From assembly GCF_004912155.1 (NCBI RefSeq), contig NZ_STGX01000001.1, positions 16,889 through 80,888 on the forward strand: a stretch of DNA of 64,000 nt. Reading direction: 5' to 3'. Position numbers and translations under genes: made by a program. Below the pieces are notes generated by a model, which was given only the letters and a program-made list of their open reading frames with translations, had not been told where the DNA came from and ran no database searches. The stretch is from Glycomyces paridis. Lineage in GTDB: Bacteria > Actinomycetota > Actinomycetes > Mycobacteriales > Micromonosporaceae. Shown here in pieces: positions 24,902 to 32,809 of this stretch. Numbering within the stretch: position 1 is the stretch's first letter; each line of letters opens with the position of its first letter.

Positions 24902-26436
24902 CGGGCGGCCATCCTCTCCGTCCGGGAGGCCGTGCCGGGGCGGGCGCCGCGAGCGCGGCCCCAGCCCTTGAAGTAGCCGGCGGTGTTCTGCGCCAGCAGT
25001 TCCGCGTCGCGCTCGATCGGCTCGTCGAAGCGGGTGTGCTCGTCGGCGACGACGGCGCCGGGCACGAGGTTCGCCTGGGGCTTCCTGCGCGGCAGGCCCG
25101 CGGGCGTCGTCTTCTCCTCCGTGGCGGGCGTCTGCGTCGCGGTCCGGGCGGTGCGCCAGCCGTCGTCGCCGGGGAGGTTCCACGACTCCGACTCGGGCTC
25201 TTCGCCTTCGGGACGTTTGAACCAGGCGCTGCGGGCCTGGCCGAAGATGAGGAGGCCGTCGTCGTCGTTCGCGAGGCTCGCGACGTCGACGATGCTGACG
25301 TCCTCCTTGGGCTGCCACGGGTGGCGGCGCGGCTCGGGGTCGGCCTGCATCGGCTTGGCGGGCTTGAACAGCTCGTTGGGCTGCGACAGCTCCGCGGGGG
25401 CGGAGCGGCGGCGCCGCAGCGACCGCGTCGAGGGCTCGCCGTCGACCGGCGCGCGGTCGGGGTCCGGGAGCACCTGAGTGGCCTCGAGATCGACCGGGAG
25501 CACCGAGTGCAGCTGCGAGGCGGGGTCGAGCGCCCGGAGGCTCTGACGGTCCGGCAGGTCGCCTGGAAGGCGGACGGTGGCGTGCGTGGTGTCGCGGAAG
25601 CGGCGCGGCGGGGCCTGCTCCTCGGGGGCCGGGGGAGCGGGGGCGGGCGGGGCCTCGGAACGGGGGCGCTTGGCCTGGAGCAGGCCGATGAGGCCCTCCA
25701 GCGAGCGGTCCCAGGCCGAGACGGCCTCGGCCGTGGCGGAGACGGACGGGGCCACCGACGGGTCGTCCCCGCCGCCGATCTCCCGGATCGCCTCGGTCAG
25801 CGCCCCGGCCATCGCCGCGACCTGTCCGGGGTCGGCGACCGTGGCGAGGTCCGCGGCGAGCTCTTCGGTTGAGATCGACTGGAGCGCACCGGGTTGGGGG
25901 AGTCTGGTGAGGATCGCGACGGCGTTGGCCTCGCTGGGGTCGTCCCAGGCGGCCAGCGCCGCGGGGAAGACCGCGCGCAGCAGGCACGTGAGCGCCTCGG
26001 CGGCGTCGTGGCGGGCGCGGGCGGCGGAGGCGACGGTGTCGAGGATCGGGCGCAGGGCGGCGATCTCGGCTCGCGCGGCGAAGGGCTGCCCGGCGACTTC
26101 GCCGGTGGCCATGCCGCGGGCGATGGCGATGGCGTCGTCGAGGGCGTCCTTGGAGCGGGAGGCGCGGCCGTCGGCGCGGACGACGTACTGCCCTGCGGCG
26201 GCGGCGTACTCGGCCAGCTGGACCACGTCGCCGTCGACGGCGACGGAGACCGACTGGCCGGGGGCCGAGCGGGCGAGCAGGCTGTTGAGGCGGACCCAGC
26301 CGCGCGGGTCGTCGCCGAAGGTGTCGGTGGCGATGAGGCCGCCTCCGGCCGCGACGAGCGCGACCGCGCAGGCGGTGTCGCCCGGTCCGGCCCCGGTTAC
26401 CTGCTGATCGGTGGTGATGCCGCAGAACACTTGCAC
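24898..26436 (-). CDS. IS110-transposase-like N-terminus joined to a CvnA-type C-terminal tail
   Basis: A 512-residue protein. The first 190 or so residues read like a degenerate IS110 (DEDD/RuvC-like) N-terminal domain: a short V-F-C-G-I strand with a following Asp, a V-A-V-D-G-D strand where IS110 has an acidic residue, and S-K-D-A-L-D-D-A-I-A-I-A-R resembling the D-x-x-D-A helix, then the helical R-A-V-F-P block. No IS110 C-terminal serine-containing domain follows. Instead a proline-rich linker leads to blocks shared with the CvnA tail at 11.3-14.5 kb (S-A-W-F-K; D-D-G-W-R-T-A; G-L-P-R-R-K-P; L-V-P-G-A-V). GTG 26436 follows GAGGAGC. It overlaps the roadblock gene, suggesting a recruited, non-mobile regulator or scaffold. 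Confidence 0.7.
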   Translation of the reverse strand: MQVFCGITTDQQVTGAGPGDTACAVALVAAGGGLIATDTFGDDPRGWVRLNSLLARSAPGQSVSVAVDGDVVQLAEYAAAAGQYVVRADGRASRSKDALDDAIAIARGMATGEVAGQPFAARAEIAALRPILDTVASAARARHDAAEALTCLLRAVFPAALAAWDDPSEANAVAILTRLPQPGALQSISTEELAADLATVADPGQVAAMAGALTEAIREIGGGDDPSVAPSVSATAEAVSAWDRSLEGLIGLLQAKRPRSEAPPAPAPPAPEEQAPPRRFRDTTHATVRLPGDLPDRQSLRALDPASQLHSVLPVDLEATQVLPDPDRAPVDGEPSTRSLRRRRSAPAELSQPNELFKPAKPMQADPEPRRHPWQPKEDVSIVDVASLANDDDGLLIFGQARSAWFKRPEGEEPESESWNLPGDDGWRTARTATQTPATEEKTTPAGLPRRKPQANLVPGAVVADEHTRFDEPIERDAELLAQNTAGYFKGWGRARGARPGTASRTERMAAR

Positions 26437-26852
26437 CCGCGGAGCTCCTCTCGTAGGGCGCGCCCTCGGGCACCGACCCCTGACGGCGAGGCCTGTGCCC
26501 CGCCCGTTTTTACCAGTCCGTTATCAGTTTTCCGCAGAATACTCGGTTCTGCAAGCGGACTCCCAGTGCGGGTTCGCGAAGGGCGCGTACGCCGGGCGGG
26601 CCCCGGAACGGGCCTCCCTCAGGTCCTTAACACGCCTTTCCGGCAATTGGCTGAGAGTCCTGACCAGGCGATTCCCTTGTGGAGTAACGCAGCGGTGCCG
26701 CCGCGGTCACGCCGCGGCGGCACGGGAATCGGTCTTGGAGTACGAGTGGCAATGGGCTGTTCGGACGATTCTCCCGATTGCCTATCGCGTCACCGTCGCA
26801 CCGGACCGCAGACCGTTCGGACCTTTCGCCCTACTTCCACTCGGCTGCGCTC
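26437..26852. other. Intergenic region with strong hairpin
   Basis: About 415 bases with no coding-like ORF. A perfect 12-bp stem (26695-26706 with 26712-26723, loop TCACG) probably ends the minus-strand gene at 26853. The AT-richer stretch near 26505-26560 is the likely promoter region of the transposase-like/roadblock pair; no exact promoter is called. Confidence 0.55.
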
Positions 26853-27671
26853 CTAACGCCATTCGACGTGGTCGTTGAGCTTCGCGATGACGCCGCGCCA
26901 GGCGATGGCGGCCTGCTGGGCGTCGTTCTTGCGCAGGCGGCGGCGCGCGAGCTTGCCGCGCAGGCCGCCGTCGACGACGACCCGGAAGGTCTCGTCGAGG
27001 TCGTCGAGGGGCGAGCCGGGGGCGAGGGCGCCGACGATGGAGTCGTTCTTGAGCGCGTACCCGAGGTCGCGGCCGACCTCGGCGGCCTTGATGAGGAGTT
27101 CGGGCTCCCAGGTGTCGTGGCCGCCGCGGAGGTTGGCGACGACGAGGTCGAGCTCGTAGGTGTCGTCTTCCTCACAGGCGATGTCGGCGACGGCGACGCG
27201 CTCCTGGAGCTCGGCGTACTCCTCGATGACGGCCAGGTCGTGGTCGTCGTTCTCCTTGACGTAGGCCACGAGCGCCTCGGGCTCGCGGAAGAGCAGGAGC
27301 TTCCCCTTGCGCGTCAAGAAGACCGGGACCTCTTCGGGCTCGGCGTCGAGGGCGTCGACCTCCTCTTCGGGCTCGTCGTCGGCGAAGTCGGCCTCGTCGG
27401 GCTCGTCCGCGTCCTCGTCTTCCGCGAGCGGCGCGTCCTCGTCCTCAGGCGCTTCTTCGGCGACCTCGTCCTTGGAGGCCTTGTCCTCGGACACCCCGTC
27501 CTCGGGCTCCTCGTCGCGCTTCGCGGTCGGCAGCGTGTCCGACATGCGGTAAGCCCGCAGGGTGAAGCCCGAGTCCTTGCCCAGGTGGAGCTCCACCGGG
27601 TCGACGCCGGTCTCGTTCCAGAGCTTGTCGGTCTCGGCGCTGCGCGCCGCCCCGTCCGATTCGGCCGCCAT
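26853..27671 (-). CDS. Conserved actinobacterial-type hypothetical protein with acidic linker
   Basis: A 272-residue cytosolic protein with no family that I recognise. An N-terminal block (E-L-H-L-G-K-D-S-G-F-T-L-R-A-Y-R) is followed by a highly acidic low-complexity stretch of about 65 residues (D/E-rich, residues about 50-115), then a folded C-terminal half with V-F-L-T-R-K-G-K-L-L-L-F and a basic cluster (L-A-R-R-R-L-R-K-N-D) near the end. A GGGAGGG sequence precedes ATG 27671. It follows the deoC/aldehyde dehydrogenase operon on the same strand, beyond two hairpins. The acidic linker could mimic nucleic acid or be a flexible spacer. Confidence 0.7.
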   Translation of the reverse strand: MAAESDGAARSAETDKLWNETGVDPVELHLGKDSGFTLRAYRMSDTLPTAKRDEEPEDGVSEDKASKDEVAEEAPEDEDAPLAEDEDADEPDEADFADDEPEEEVDALDAEPEEVPVFLTRKGKLLLFREPEALVAYVKENDDHDLAVIEEYAELQERVAVADIACEEDDTYELDLVVANLRGGHDTWEPELLIKAAEVGRDLGYALKNDSIVGALAPGSPLDDLDETFRVVVDGGLRGKLARRRLRKNDAQQAAIAWRGVIAKLNDHVEWR

Positions 27672-27884
27672 GTCGCGTCCCTCCCGCAGTCGTCAACGTG
27701 GTCACAGAGTCCTCTAGCTGGGGAACAGCCTACGACCACATGGCACGGCCACTCGCTCCGGTGCGCGCTTTCGGCACGGGGCGCCCGAAAACGCCGCAGT
27801 ACTGACGTATCGGCACTTCTCAATACAGGGACGGGCCCGTGCCGCGGCCGCGGCACGGACCCGCCGGTCCAGGTGGTGACGACG

Positions 27885-27913
27885 GACCCCCGCCGGCGTC
27901 GCCGGCAGGGGTC
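27885..27913. terminator. Terminator downstream of the aldehyde dehydrogenase operon
   Basis: A hairpin with arms GACCCC-GCCGGC and GCCGGC-GGGGTC (single mismatch, GTC loop), just past the minus-strand stop at 27925. A second palindrome, 22 bp, lies at 27838-27859. Confidence 0.75.
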
Positions 27914-27924
27914 TTCAGGCCTCG

Positions 27925-28800
27925 TCAGTAGCCGCCGCCCGCGGCGGCGGCCATGCCCGCCGGGTGCCACACGGTCTTGTACTCGGTCCACTGCCGCAGC
28001 AGGGCGAGCGAGTCGCCGACCTTGCCCGGGCGGCGCACGACCTTGAGCGTCCCGGCCGCCGCGGCCTCCAGTTCGGCCGCGAGCGCGGCGTCCTCGACGC
28101 CGCCGAGGTCGATCCCGTTGACGTCGGCGTGCGCGGCCAGGTGCGGCGCGACCTCGGCGACGTTGCCGCTCAACAGGTTCACCACCCCGCCGGGCAGGTC
28201 GGAGGTGGCGAGCACCTCGCCGAAGCTCAACGCGGGCAGCGGTTTCGCCTCACTGCTGAGCACCACGACGGTGTTCCCGGCGGCGATCGCGGGCGCGAGG
28301 GCCTCGACCAGGCCCAGGAACGGGTCGTCCTGCGGCGCGAGGACGGCGACGACGCCGAGCGGTTCGGGCTTGGTGTGGTTGAAGTAGGGCCCGGCGACGG
28401 GGTTGGCGCCGCCGAGCACCGAGGCGTACTTGTCGGTCCAGCCCGCGTAGTGCACGAGCCGGTCGATCGCCTGCTCCACGGTGCCGAGGGCCGCATGGGG
28501 CTCGGCGCCGGTGGCGTCGGCCAGCTCCTCGGCGAACTGCCCGGCGCGGCCTTCGAGCATCTCGGCGGCCCGGTAGAGGATCTGGCCCCTGAGGTAGGCG
28601 GTCTGGCCCGCCCACGGGCGCTGCGCCTTGCGGGCCGCGGCGACGGCGTCGCGCGCGTCCTTGCGGCTGGCGAGCGCGGCGTTCGCGAGCTCGGCGCCGT
28701 CGGGGCTGGTCACCGGGTAGCTCCTTCCGGACTCGGAGCGGGGGAACTTCCCGCCGACGTACAGCTTGTAGGTCTTCTTCACCCGCAGTCGCTCAGACAT
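27925..28800 (-). CDS. Truncated aldehyde dehydrogenase homologue without catalytic cysteine
   Basis: A 291-residue protein matching the N-terminal NAD-binding half of aldehyde dehydrogenases (Y-V-G-G-K-F-P-R-S-E-S-G, A-R-D-A-V-A-A-A-R-K-A, G-N-T-V-V-V-L-S-S-E). The E-L-G-G-K glutamate block and the cysteine-containing catalytic domain are absent, and the C-terminus is different, ending in a G-G-G-Y. It overlaps the full-length aldehyde dehydrogenase gene by eight bases. It is therefore likely an inactive partner or scaffold of the full-length enzyme. Whether it is a truncation or an established pseudo-enzyme cannot be told here; its intact frame and coding bias argue it is made. Confidence 0.8.
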   Translation of the reverse strand: MSERLRVKKTYKLYVGGKFPRSESGRSYPVTSPDGAELANAALASRKDARDAVAAARKAQRPWAGQTAYLRGQILYRAAEMLEGRAGQFAEELADATGAEPHAALGTVEQAIDRLVHYAGWTDKYASVLGGANPVAGPYFNHTKPEPLGVVAVLAPQDDPFLGLVEALAPAIAAGNTVVVLSSEAKPLPALSFGEVLATSDLPGGVVNLLSGNVAEVAPHLAAHADVNGIDLGGVEDAALAAELEAAAAGTLKVVRRPGKVGDSLALLRQWTEYKTVWHPAGMAAAAGGGY

Positions 28801-30211
28801 CGAGGTACGCCTCCAGCCCTTGGCGGCCGCCCTCGCGGCCGTAACCGGACTCCTTCAGGCCGCCGAAGGGGCTGGCGGCGTCGAACTGGTTGAACGTGTT
28901 GGCCCACACCACGCCCGCGCGCAGCCGCTCGGCCGCCCACAGGATCTTGGAGCCCTTCTCGGTCCACACCCCGGCCGACAGGCCGTAGGGGGTGTTGTTG
29001 GCCTTGGCGATCGCCTCGTCGGGGGTGCGGAACGTGAGGACGCTGAGCACCGGGCCGAAGATCTCCTCGCGGGCGATCCGCATCGACTGCTGGACGCCGG
29101 TGAACACGGTGGGGCGGAACCAGAAGCCGTTCTCGGGCAGGTCGCAGGCGGGCTGCCACACGTCGGCGCCCTCGCCGCGGCCGGTCTCGGTGAGCGCGGT
29201 GATGCGTTCGAGCTGCTCGGCGGAGTTGATCGCGCCGATGTCGGTGTTCTTGTCGAGCGGGTCGCCGACCCGCAGCGTCGCGACGCGCTCCTTCAGCCGC
29301 GAGAGGACCTCGTCGGCGACCGACTCCTGGACGAGCAGGCGCGACCCGGCGCAGCACACGTGGCCCTGGTTGAAGAAGATGCCGTTGACGATGCCCTCGA
29401 CGGCCTGGTCGATCGCGGCGTCGTCGAAGACGATGTTCGCGGCCTTCCCGCCCAGCTCCAGCGTCACCTTCTTCTTCGAGCCCGCGATGGACTTCGCGAT
29501 GGCGCGGCCCACGGCGGTCGAACCGGTGAAGGCGACCTTGTCCACGTCGGCGTCGACGAGCGCGGCGCCAGTGGCCCCGGCGCCGGGGAGGATGTTGACC
29601 ACGCCCGGGGGCAGGTCGGCCTCCTGGCACAGCTCGGCGAACATGAGCGCGGTCAGCGGCGTCGTCTCGGCGGGCTTGAGCACCACCGTGTTCCCGCACG
29701 CGAGCGCCGGTGCGATCTTCCACGCGAGCATGAGGATCGGGAAGTTCCAGGGGATGACCTGGCCGATGACGCCCAGCGGCCGCGGGTCGGCGCCCAGGCC
29801 CGCGTAGGCGAGCTTGTCGGCCCACCCGGCGTGGTAGAAGAAGTGCTGCGCGGCGGTGGGGACGTCGAAGTCGCGGGTCTCCTTGATGGGCTTGCCGTTG
29901 TCGAGGGACTCGGCGACGGCGAACTCGCGGGACCGCTCCTGGAGGAGCCGGGCGATGCGGAACAGGTACTTGCCGCGCTCGGCCCCGCTCATGGGGCCCC
30001 ACACGGCCTCCTGGGCGCGGCGGGCCGCGGCGACGGCCTTCGCGACGTCGGCCGCTCCGGCCTCGGCGACGGTGAACAGGACCTCCTCGGTGGCGGGGTT
30101 CACCGATTTGAAGACGGCCTCGCCGTCGACGAACTCGCCGTCGACGAAGAGCCCGTAGTGCTCTTTGATCTCGGGCCGCACCGACTCGGGCGCGGGGGCG
30201 TACTCGAACAT
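28793..30211 (-). CDS. NAD(P)-dependent aldehyde dehydrogenase
   Basis: A 472-residue aldehyde dehydrogenase with the full set of motifs: V-I-P-W-N-F-P, the L-K-P-A-E-T block, F-T-G-S-T-A-V-G (nucleotide binding), T-L-E-L-G-G-K with the general-base glutamate, and the nucleophile in G-H-V-C-C-A-G-S. Four bases separate it from deoC on the same strand. The obvious substrate is acetaldehyde made by DeoC, giving acetate or acetyl-CoA precursors during deoxyribose breakdown, though wider aldehyde specificity is common in this family. Confidence 0.92.
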   Translation of the reverse strand: MFEYAPAPESVRPEIKEHYGLFVDGEFVDGEAVFKSVNPATEEVLFTVAEAGAADVAKAVAAARRAQEAVWGPMSGAERGKYLFRIARLLQERSREFAVAESLDNGKPIKETRDFDVPTAAQHFFYHAGWADKLAYAGLGADPRPLGVIGQVIPWNFPILMLAWKIAPALACGNTVVLKPAETTPLTALMFAELCQEADLPPGVVNILPGAGATGAALVDADVDKVAFTGSTAVGRAIAKSIAGSKKKVTLELGGKAANIVFDDAAIDQAVEGIVNGIFFNQGHVCCAGSRLLVQESVADEVLSRLKERVATLRVGDPLDKNTDIGAINSAEQLERITALTETGRGEGADVWQPACDLPENGFWFRPTVFTGVQQSMRIAREEIFGPVLSVLTFRTPDEAIAKANNTPYGLSAGVWTEKGSKILWAAERLRAGVVWANTFNQFDAASPFGGLKESGYGREGGRQGLEAYLDV

Positions 30212-30214
30212 CGC

Positions 30215-31129
30215 TTAGTCCACCGTCACGTAGTCGGGGCCGGAGTAGTGGCCGGTTGTGAGCTTCTGGCGCTGCATGAGCAGGTCGTTGAGGAGGCTGG
30301 AGGCGCCGAAGCGGAACCACTCGTTGCTCAGCCAGTCGTCGCCGAGGGTCTCGTTGACGCACACCAGGTACTTGATCGCGTCCTTGGTGGTGCGGATGCC
30401 CCCGGCGGGCTTGACGCCGACCTGGCGGCCGGTGAGGGCGCGGAAGTCGCGCACGGCCTGCATCATGAGCAGCGTGACCGGCAGGGTCGCGTTGACGCCC
30501 ACCTTGCCGGTGGAGGTCTTGATGAAGTCGGCCCCGGCGTGCATGGCGAGCCAGGAGGCGCGGCGCACGTCGTCGTAGGTGACCAGTTCGCCCGTTTCGA
30601 GGATGACCTTGAGGCGGGCCTCGCCCGCGGCGGCCTTCACCGCCTTGATCTCGTGGAAGACCCGTTCGAGGTCCCCGGCGAGGAACGCGCCGCGGCTGAT
30701 GACCATGTCGATCTCGTCGGCGCCCGCGCGCACGGCGGCCTCGGTGTCGGCCAGGCGGAGGTCGAGCGGGACCTGCCCGGCGGGGAATCCGGTGGCGACC
30801 GAGGCGACCTTGACGCCGCTGCCCTCGAGGGCCTCGGCGGCGACGGCGACCATCGCGGGGTAGACGCAGACGGCGGCGGTCGAGGGCGCGTCGCCGTCGG
30901 GGCGCACGGCCTTCGCCGCGAGCGACCGCACCTTGCCGGGGGTGTCGGCCCCTTCGAGCGTGGTCAGGTCGATCATGCTGATGGCGAGGTCGATGGCCTG
31001 CGCCTTCGACGCCTTCTTGACCGAGCGGGTGGCGAGCCCCGCCGCGCGCGCTTCGAGGCCGACCGCGTCGACGCCGGGGAGGGCGCGGACGAGGGCGGCG
31101 GCCTCGGCGCCGCTCACAATTGATCCCAT
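30215..31129 (-). CDS. deoC: Deoxyribose-phosphate aldolase
   Basis: A 304-residue class I aldolase that splits 2-deoxyribose-5-phosphate into acetaldehyde and glyceraldehyde-3-phosphate. The Schiff-base lysine lies in D-F-I-K-T-S-T-G-K (Lys204) and the second active-site lysine in G-V-K-P-A-G-G-I-R-T (Lys240). It is longer than the classical 250-residue enzyme owing to an N-terminal extension typical of actinobacteria. Its ATG (31129) has no Shine-Dalgarno sequence but TACCAT lies six bases upstream, so the operon deoC-ALDH-ALDH is probably leaderless. It is divergent from upp, grouping nucleoside salvage functions. Confidence 0.95.
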   Translation of the reverse strand: MGSIVSGAEAAALVRALPGVDAVGLEARAAGLATRSVKKASKAQAIDLAISMIDLTTLEGADTPGKVRSLAAKAVRPDGDAPSTAAVCVYPAMVAVAAEALEGSGVKVASVATGFPAGQVPLDLRLADTEAAVRAGADEIDMVISRGAFLAGDLERVFHEIKAVKAAAGEARLKVILETGELVTYDDVRRASWLAMHAGADFIKTSTGKVGVNATLPVTLLMMQAVRDFRALTGRQVGVKPAGGIRTTKDAIKYLVCVNETLGDDWLSNEWFRFGASSLLNDLLMQRQKLTTGHYSGPDYVTVD

Positions 31130-31135
31130 GACCCG

Positions 31136-31141
31136 ATGGTA
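31136..31141 (-). promoter_or_regulatory. Leaderless -10 element of deoC
   Basis: TACCAT on the minus strand, six bases before the deoC ATG, matches TANNNT. No ribosome-binding site is present. Confidence 0.6.
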
Positions 31142-31236
31142 TCCGTCCCTGTAACGACCGCCGTCGCGACGTTCGGCTCAGCGTGTGGTGACCAGCTCAC
31201 ATTAGCCCGGCGAACTGGACGTTAAGGTTGGTAACC

Positions 31237-31869
31237 GTGGATGTCAAGATCGTCGAACACCCGCTCGCCGCCGAACGGCTCACCGCCATGCGCGACGAGC
31301 GCTCGGACTCGCCGAGGTTCCGGGCCGCCCTGCACGAGCTCACCATGATGCTCGTCTACGAGGCCACGCGCGACGTGGCCGTGACCGAATACGAGATCAG
31401 GACCCCCGTGGCCCCCGCCAAGGGGTACCGGCTCGGGAACCCGCCCGTGCTCGTCCCGGTGCTGCGCGCCGGGCTCGGCATGGCCGACGCCGCCCAGGCG
31501 ATGATCCCGGACGCCTCGATGGGCTTCGTGGGCCTCGCCCGCGACGAGGAGACCCACGAGCCGTACGCCTACATGGAGTCGCTGCCCGACGACCTGGCCG
31601 GCCGCCACGTCATCGTCCTCGACCCGATGGTCGCCACCGGCGGCTCCCTCCTGCGCTGCTGCGAGATGATCGCCGCCCGCGGCTGCACCGACATCGACCT
31701 CATCAGCGTCCTCTGCGCCCCCGACGGCATCGACAAGCTCGCCGCCTCCGGCATCGCCATGCGCATGACCACCGCCGCCGTCGACCCCGAACTCAACGGC
31801 AAGGCCTACATCGTCCCCGGCCTCGGCGACGCCGGCGACCGCCAGTTCGGCGCCTACCGCCGCTTCTAG
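31237..31869 (+). CDS. upp: Uracil phosphoribosyltransferase
   Basis: A 210-residue enzyme that salvages uracil to UMP using PRPP. Visible signatures are the L-V-P-V-L-R-A-G-L-G-M block, the PRPP loop D-P-M-V-A-T-G-G-S, and the C-terminal V-P-G-L-G-D-A-G-D-R-x-F-G uracil-binding block. GTG at 31237 is chosen because it gives the canonical V-D-V-K-I-V-E-H-P start; TAAGGT at 31223-31228 is a candidate -10, so the transcript may be leaderless or nearly so. It is divergent from deoC and followed by a strong terminator. Confidence 0.95.
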   Translation: MDVKIVEHPLAAERLTAMRDERSDSPRFRAALHELTMMLVYEATRDVAVTEYEIRTPVAPAKGYRLGNPPVLVPVLRAGLGMADAAQAMIPDASMGFVGLARDEETHEPYAYMESLPDDLAGRHVIVLDPMVATGGSLLRCCEMIAARGCTDIDLISVLCAPDGIDKLAASGIAMRMTTAAVDPELNGKAYIVPGLGDAGDRQFGAYRRF

Positions 31870-31878
31870 ACACGAAAA

Positions 31879-31905
31879 AGGGCCGGGCGCGCAGCGCCCG
31901 GCCCT
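31879..31905. terminator. upp terminator hairpin
   Basis: A perfect 12-bp stem (31879-31890 with 31894-31905) with a GCA loop. Its core nearly equals the hairpin at 32765-32797 on the other side of the toxin-antitoxin genes. Confidence 0.85.
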
Positions 31906-32072
31906 CATTCGTCGCTGTAGCACTCCCACGGATCCCTCACGATGAACGATCGGTTCATCTCCTGGTGGACTTCCTCGAGATTCGCCGCGAACTCCTCATC
32001 GGGTTCACGGGCAGAGTAGTAAGCGATGATCGCGGCGCCGTTCGGATTCGGCGGGGGAGGGTCGTCAGCCAC
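31905..32072 (-). CDS. Small 55-residue protein, third gene of a toxin-antitoxin operon
   Basis: A GTG-started frame of 55 codons whose first eight bases overlap the end of the PIN toxin gene, so it is likely translated with it. It begins with a proline/asparagine-rich stretch, then has an acidic helix (E-E-F-A-A-N-L-E-E-V-H-Q-E-M) and ends W-E-C-Y-S-D-E. No family is recognised. Coding bias is moderate. Its TGA touches the upp terminator. It could be a third partner of the module, a remnant or an unrelated passenger. Confidence 0.5.
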   Translation of the reverse strand: MADDPPPPNPNGAAIIAYYSAREPDEEFAANLEEVHQEMNRSFIVRDPWECYSDE

Positions 32073-32478
32073 GCTGCCCGTCCAGGCACTTGATGGTCAC
32101 GATGTTGCATTTCGGTCCCGGAGTGCGCTCGAATTTGCAGTCAACCGTCAACAGCGGAACCTGGAACGCTTCGGCAAGTGCCACGTAGGAGGCATCGTAC
32201 GTGGTCATGTTCGCCCTCAGTTCCCAGATCCTGGGCAGGTACCATGCGTGCTCATACCGGTCAATGTCCGATTGCATCAGCGATTCCAAGGCCAGGTTGG
32301 CTTTCGCCTGATCGAGTTTGCGGCCGAGTACCAAGCCGCGGAGCACTGAGCTGAACTCGAGATCGATGAAGTGCGGCGCTATCAGTTTCTCACCCGCGAC
32401 TGCCGCGCGTACGCCTTCGCCCAGTTCATCAGAGCTGGTGAGCAGTTCGATCATGGAGGAGGTGTCGATGACGATCAT
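32065..32478 (-). CDS. vapC: PIN-domain toxin (VapC/FitB-like)
   Basis: A 137-residue PIN-domain ribonuclease typical of type II toxins. The four acidic positions are in place: V-I-D-T-S-S near the N-terminus, D-L-E-F-S-S, T-Y-D-A-S-Y and V-D-C-K-F. In this family, PIN toxins cleave tRNA or rRNA when freed from antitoxin. It overlaps the upstream antitoxin gene by four bases (ATGA) and the 55-residue gene by eight. Codon use is clearly less GC-rich than in upp and pgm, suggesting acquisition. Confidence 0.88.
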   Translation of the reverse strand: MIVIDTSSMIELLTSSDELGEGVRAAVAGEKLIAPHFIDLEFSSVLRGLVLGRKLDQAKANLALESLMQSDIDRYEHAWYLPRIWELRANMTTYDASYVALAEAFQVPLLTVDCKFERTPGPKCNIVTIKCLDGQRG

Positions 32479-32711
32479 TTGCGGTGCGCTCGGTCCTCCT
32501 CGACGGCCGCGAGTATGTCCTCGGTCGTGATCCCGCTGCCCTCGGAGATCGCTCGGCCGCGTGCGACGAGTTCGTCGGAGGTGAGTCGTTTCGAGTCCTG
32601 TTCGAGCAGGCGCTTCACGAAGCCCTCTACGGTGGTGTGGTTGTTCTGCGCGCGGAGCCGCAGTCGAGCCATCACGTCTTCGGACACATCGTGGATCTCC
32701 AGATCAGCCAT
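32475..32711 (-). CDS. Ribbon-helix-helix antitoxin (FitA/VapB-like)
   Basis: A 78-residue antitoxin. The N-terminal 45 residues resemble the ribbon-helix-helix of FitA-like repressors (D-V-S-E-D-V-M-A-R-L-R-L-R-A); the C-terminal half is a charged tail likely to bind and block the PIN toxin. It should also repress its own operon. ATG at 32711 has no Shine-Dalgarno sequence, but TACGCT lies six bases upstream, indicating a leaderless start. It overlaps the toxin gene by four bases. Confidence 0.85.
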   Translation of the reverse strand: MADLEIHDVSEDVMARLRLRAQNNHTTVEGFVKRLLEQDSKRLTSDELVARGRAISEGSGITTEDILAAVEEDRAHRK

Positions 32712-32717
32712 GATTCG

Positions 32718-32723
32718 AGCGTA
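32718..32723 (-). promoter_or_regulatory. Leaderless -10 element of the antitoxin gene
   Basis: TACGCT on the minus strand lies six bases before ATG 32711 and fits TANNNT; no ribosome-binding site is present. Confidence 0.55.
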
Positions 32724-32764
32724 GGCGACCAGCCGTCGGATTTCATGTTCTGACACGCCGTGCC

Positions 32765-32797
32765 GAAGGGGCCGGGCGCGTAGCGCCCGGCCCCTTC
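32765..32797. terminator. pgm terminator hairpin (minus strand)
   Basis: A perfect 15-bp stem (32765-32779 with 32783-32797) with a GTA loop. The core GGCCGGGCGC matches the upp hairpin at 31879-31905. Confidence 0.85.
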
Positions 32798-32809
32798 GTC
32801 GTACGGGCG

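Noticed and set aside
24898-26436. Intact IS110 insertion sequence
   Set aside because: No C-terminal transposase domain or flanking ends are visible and the gene is coupled to a roadblock gene, so it is not a mobile element.
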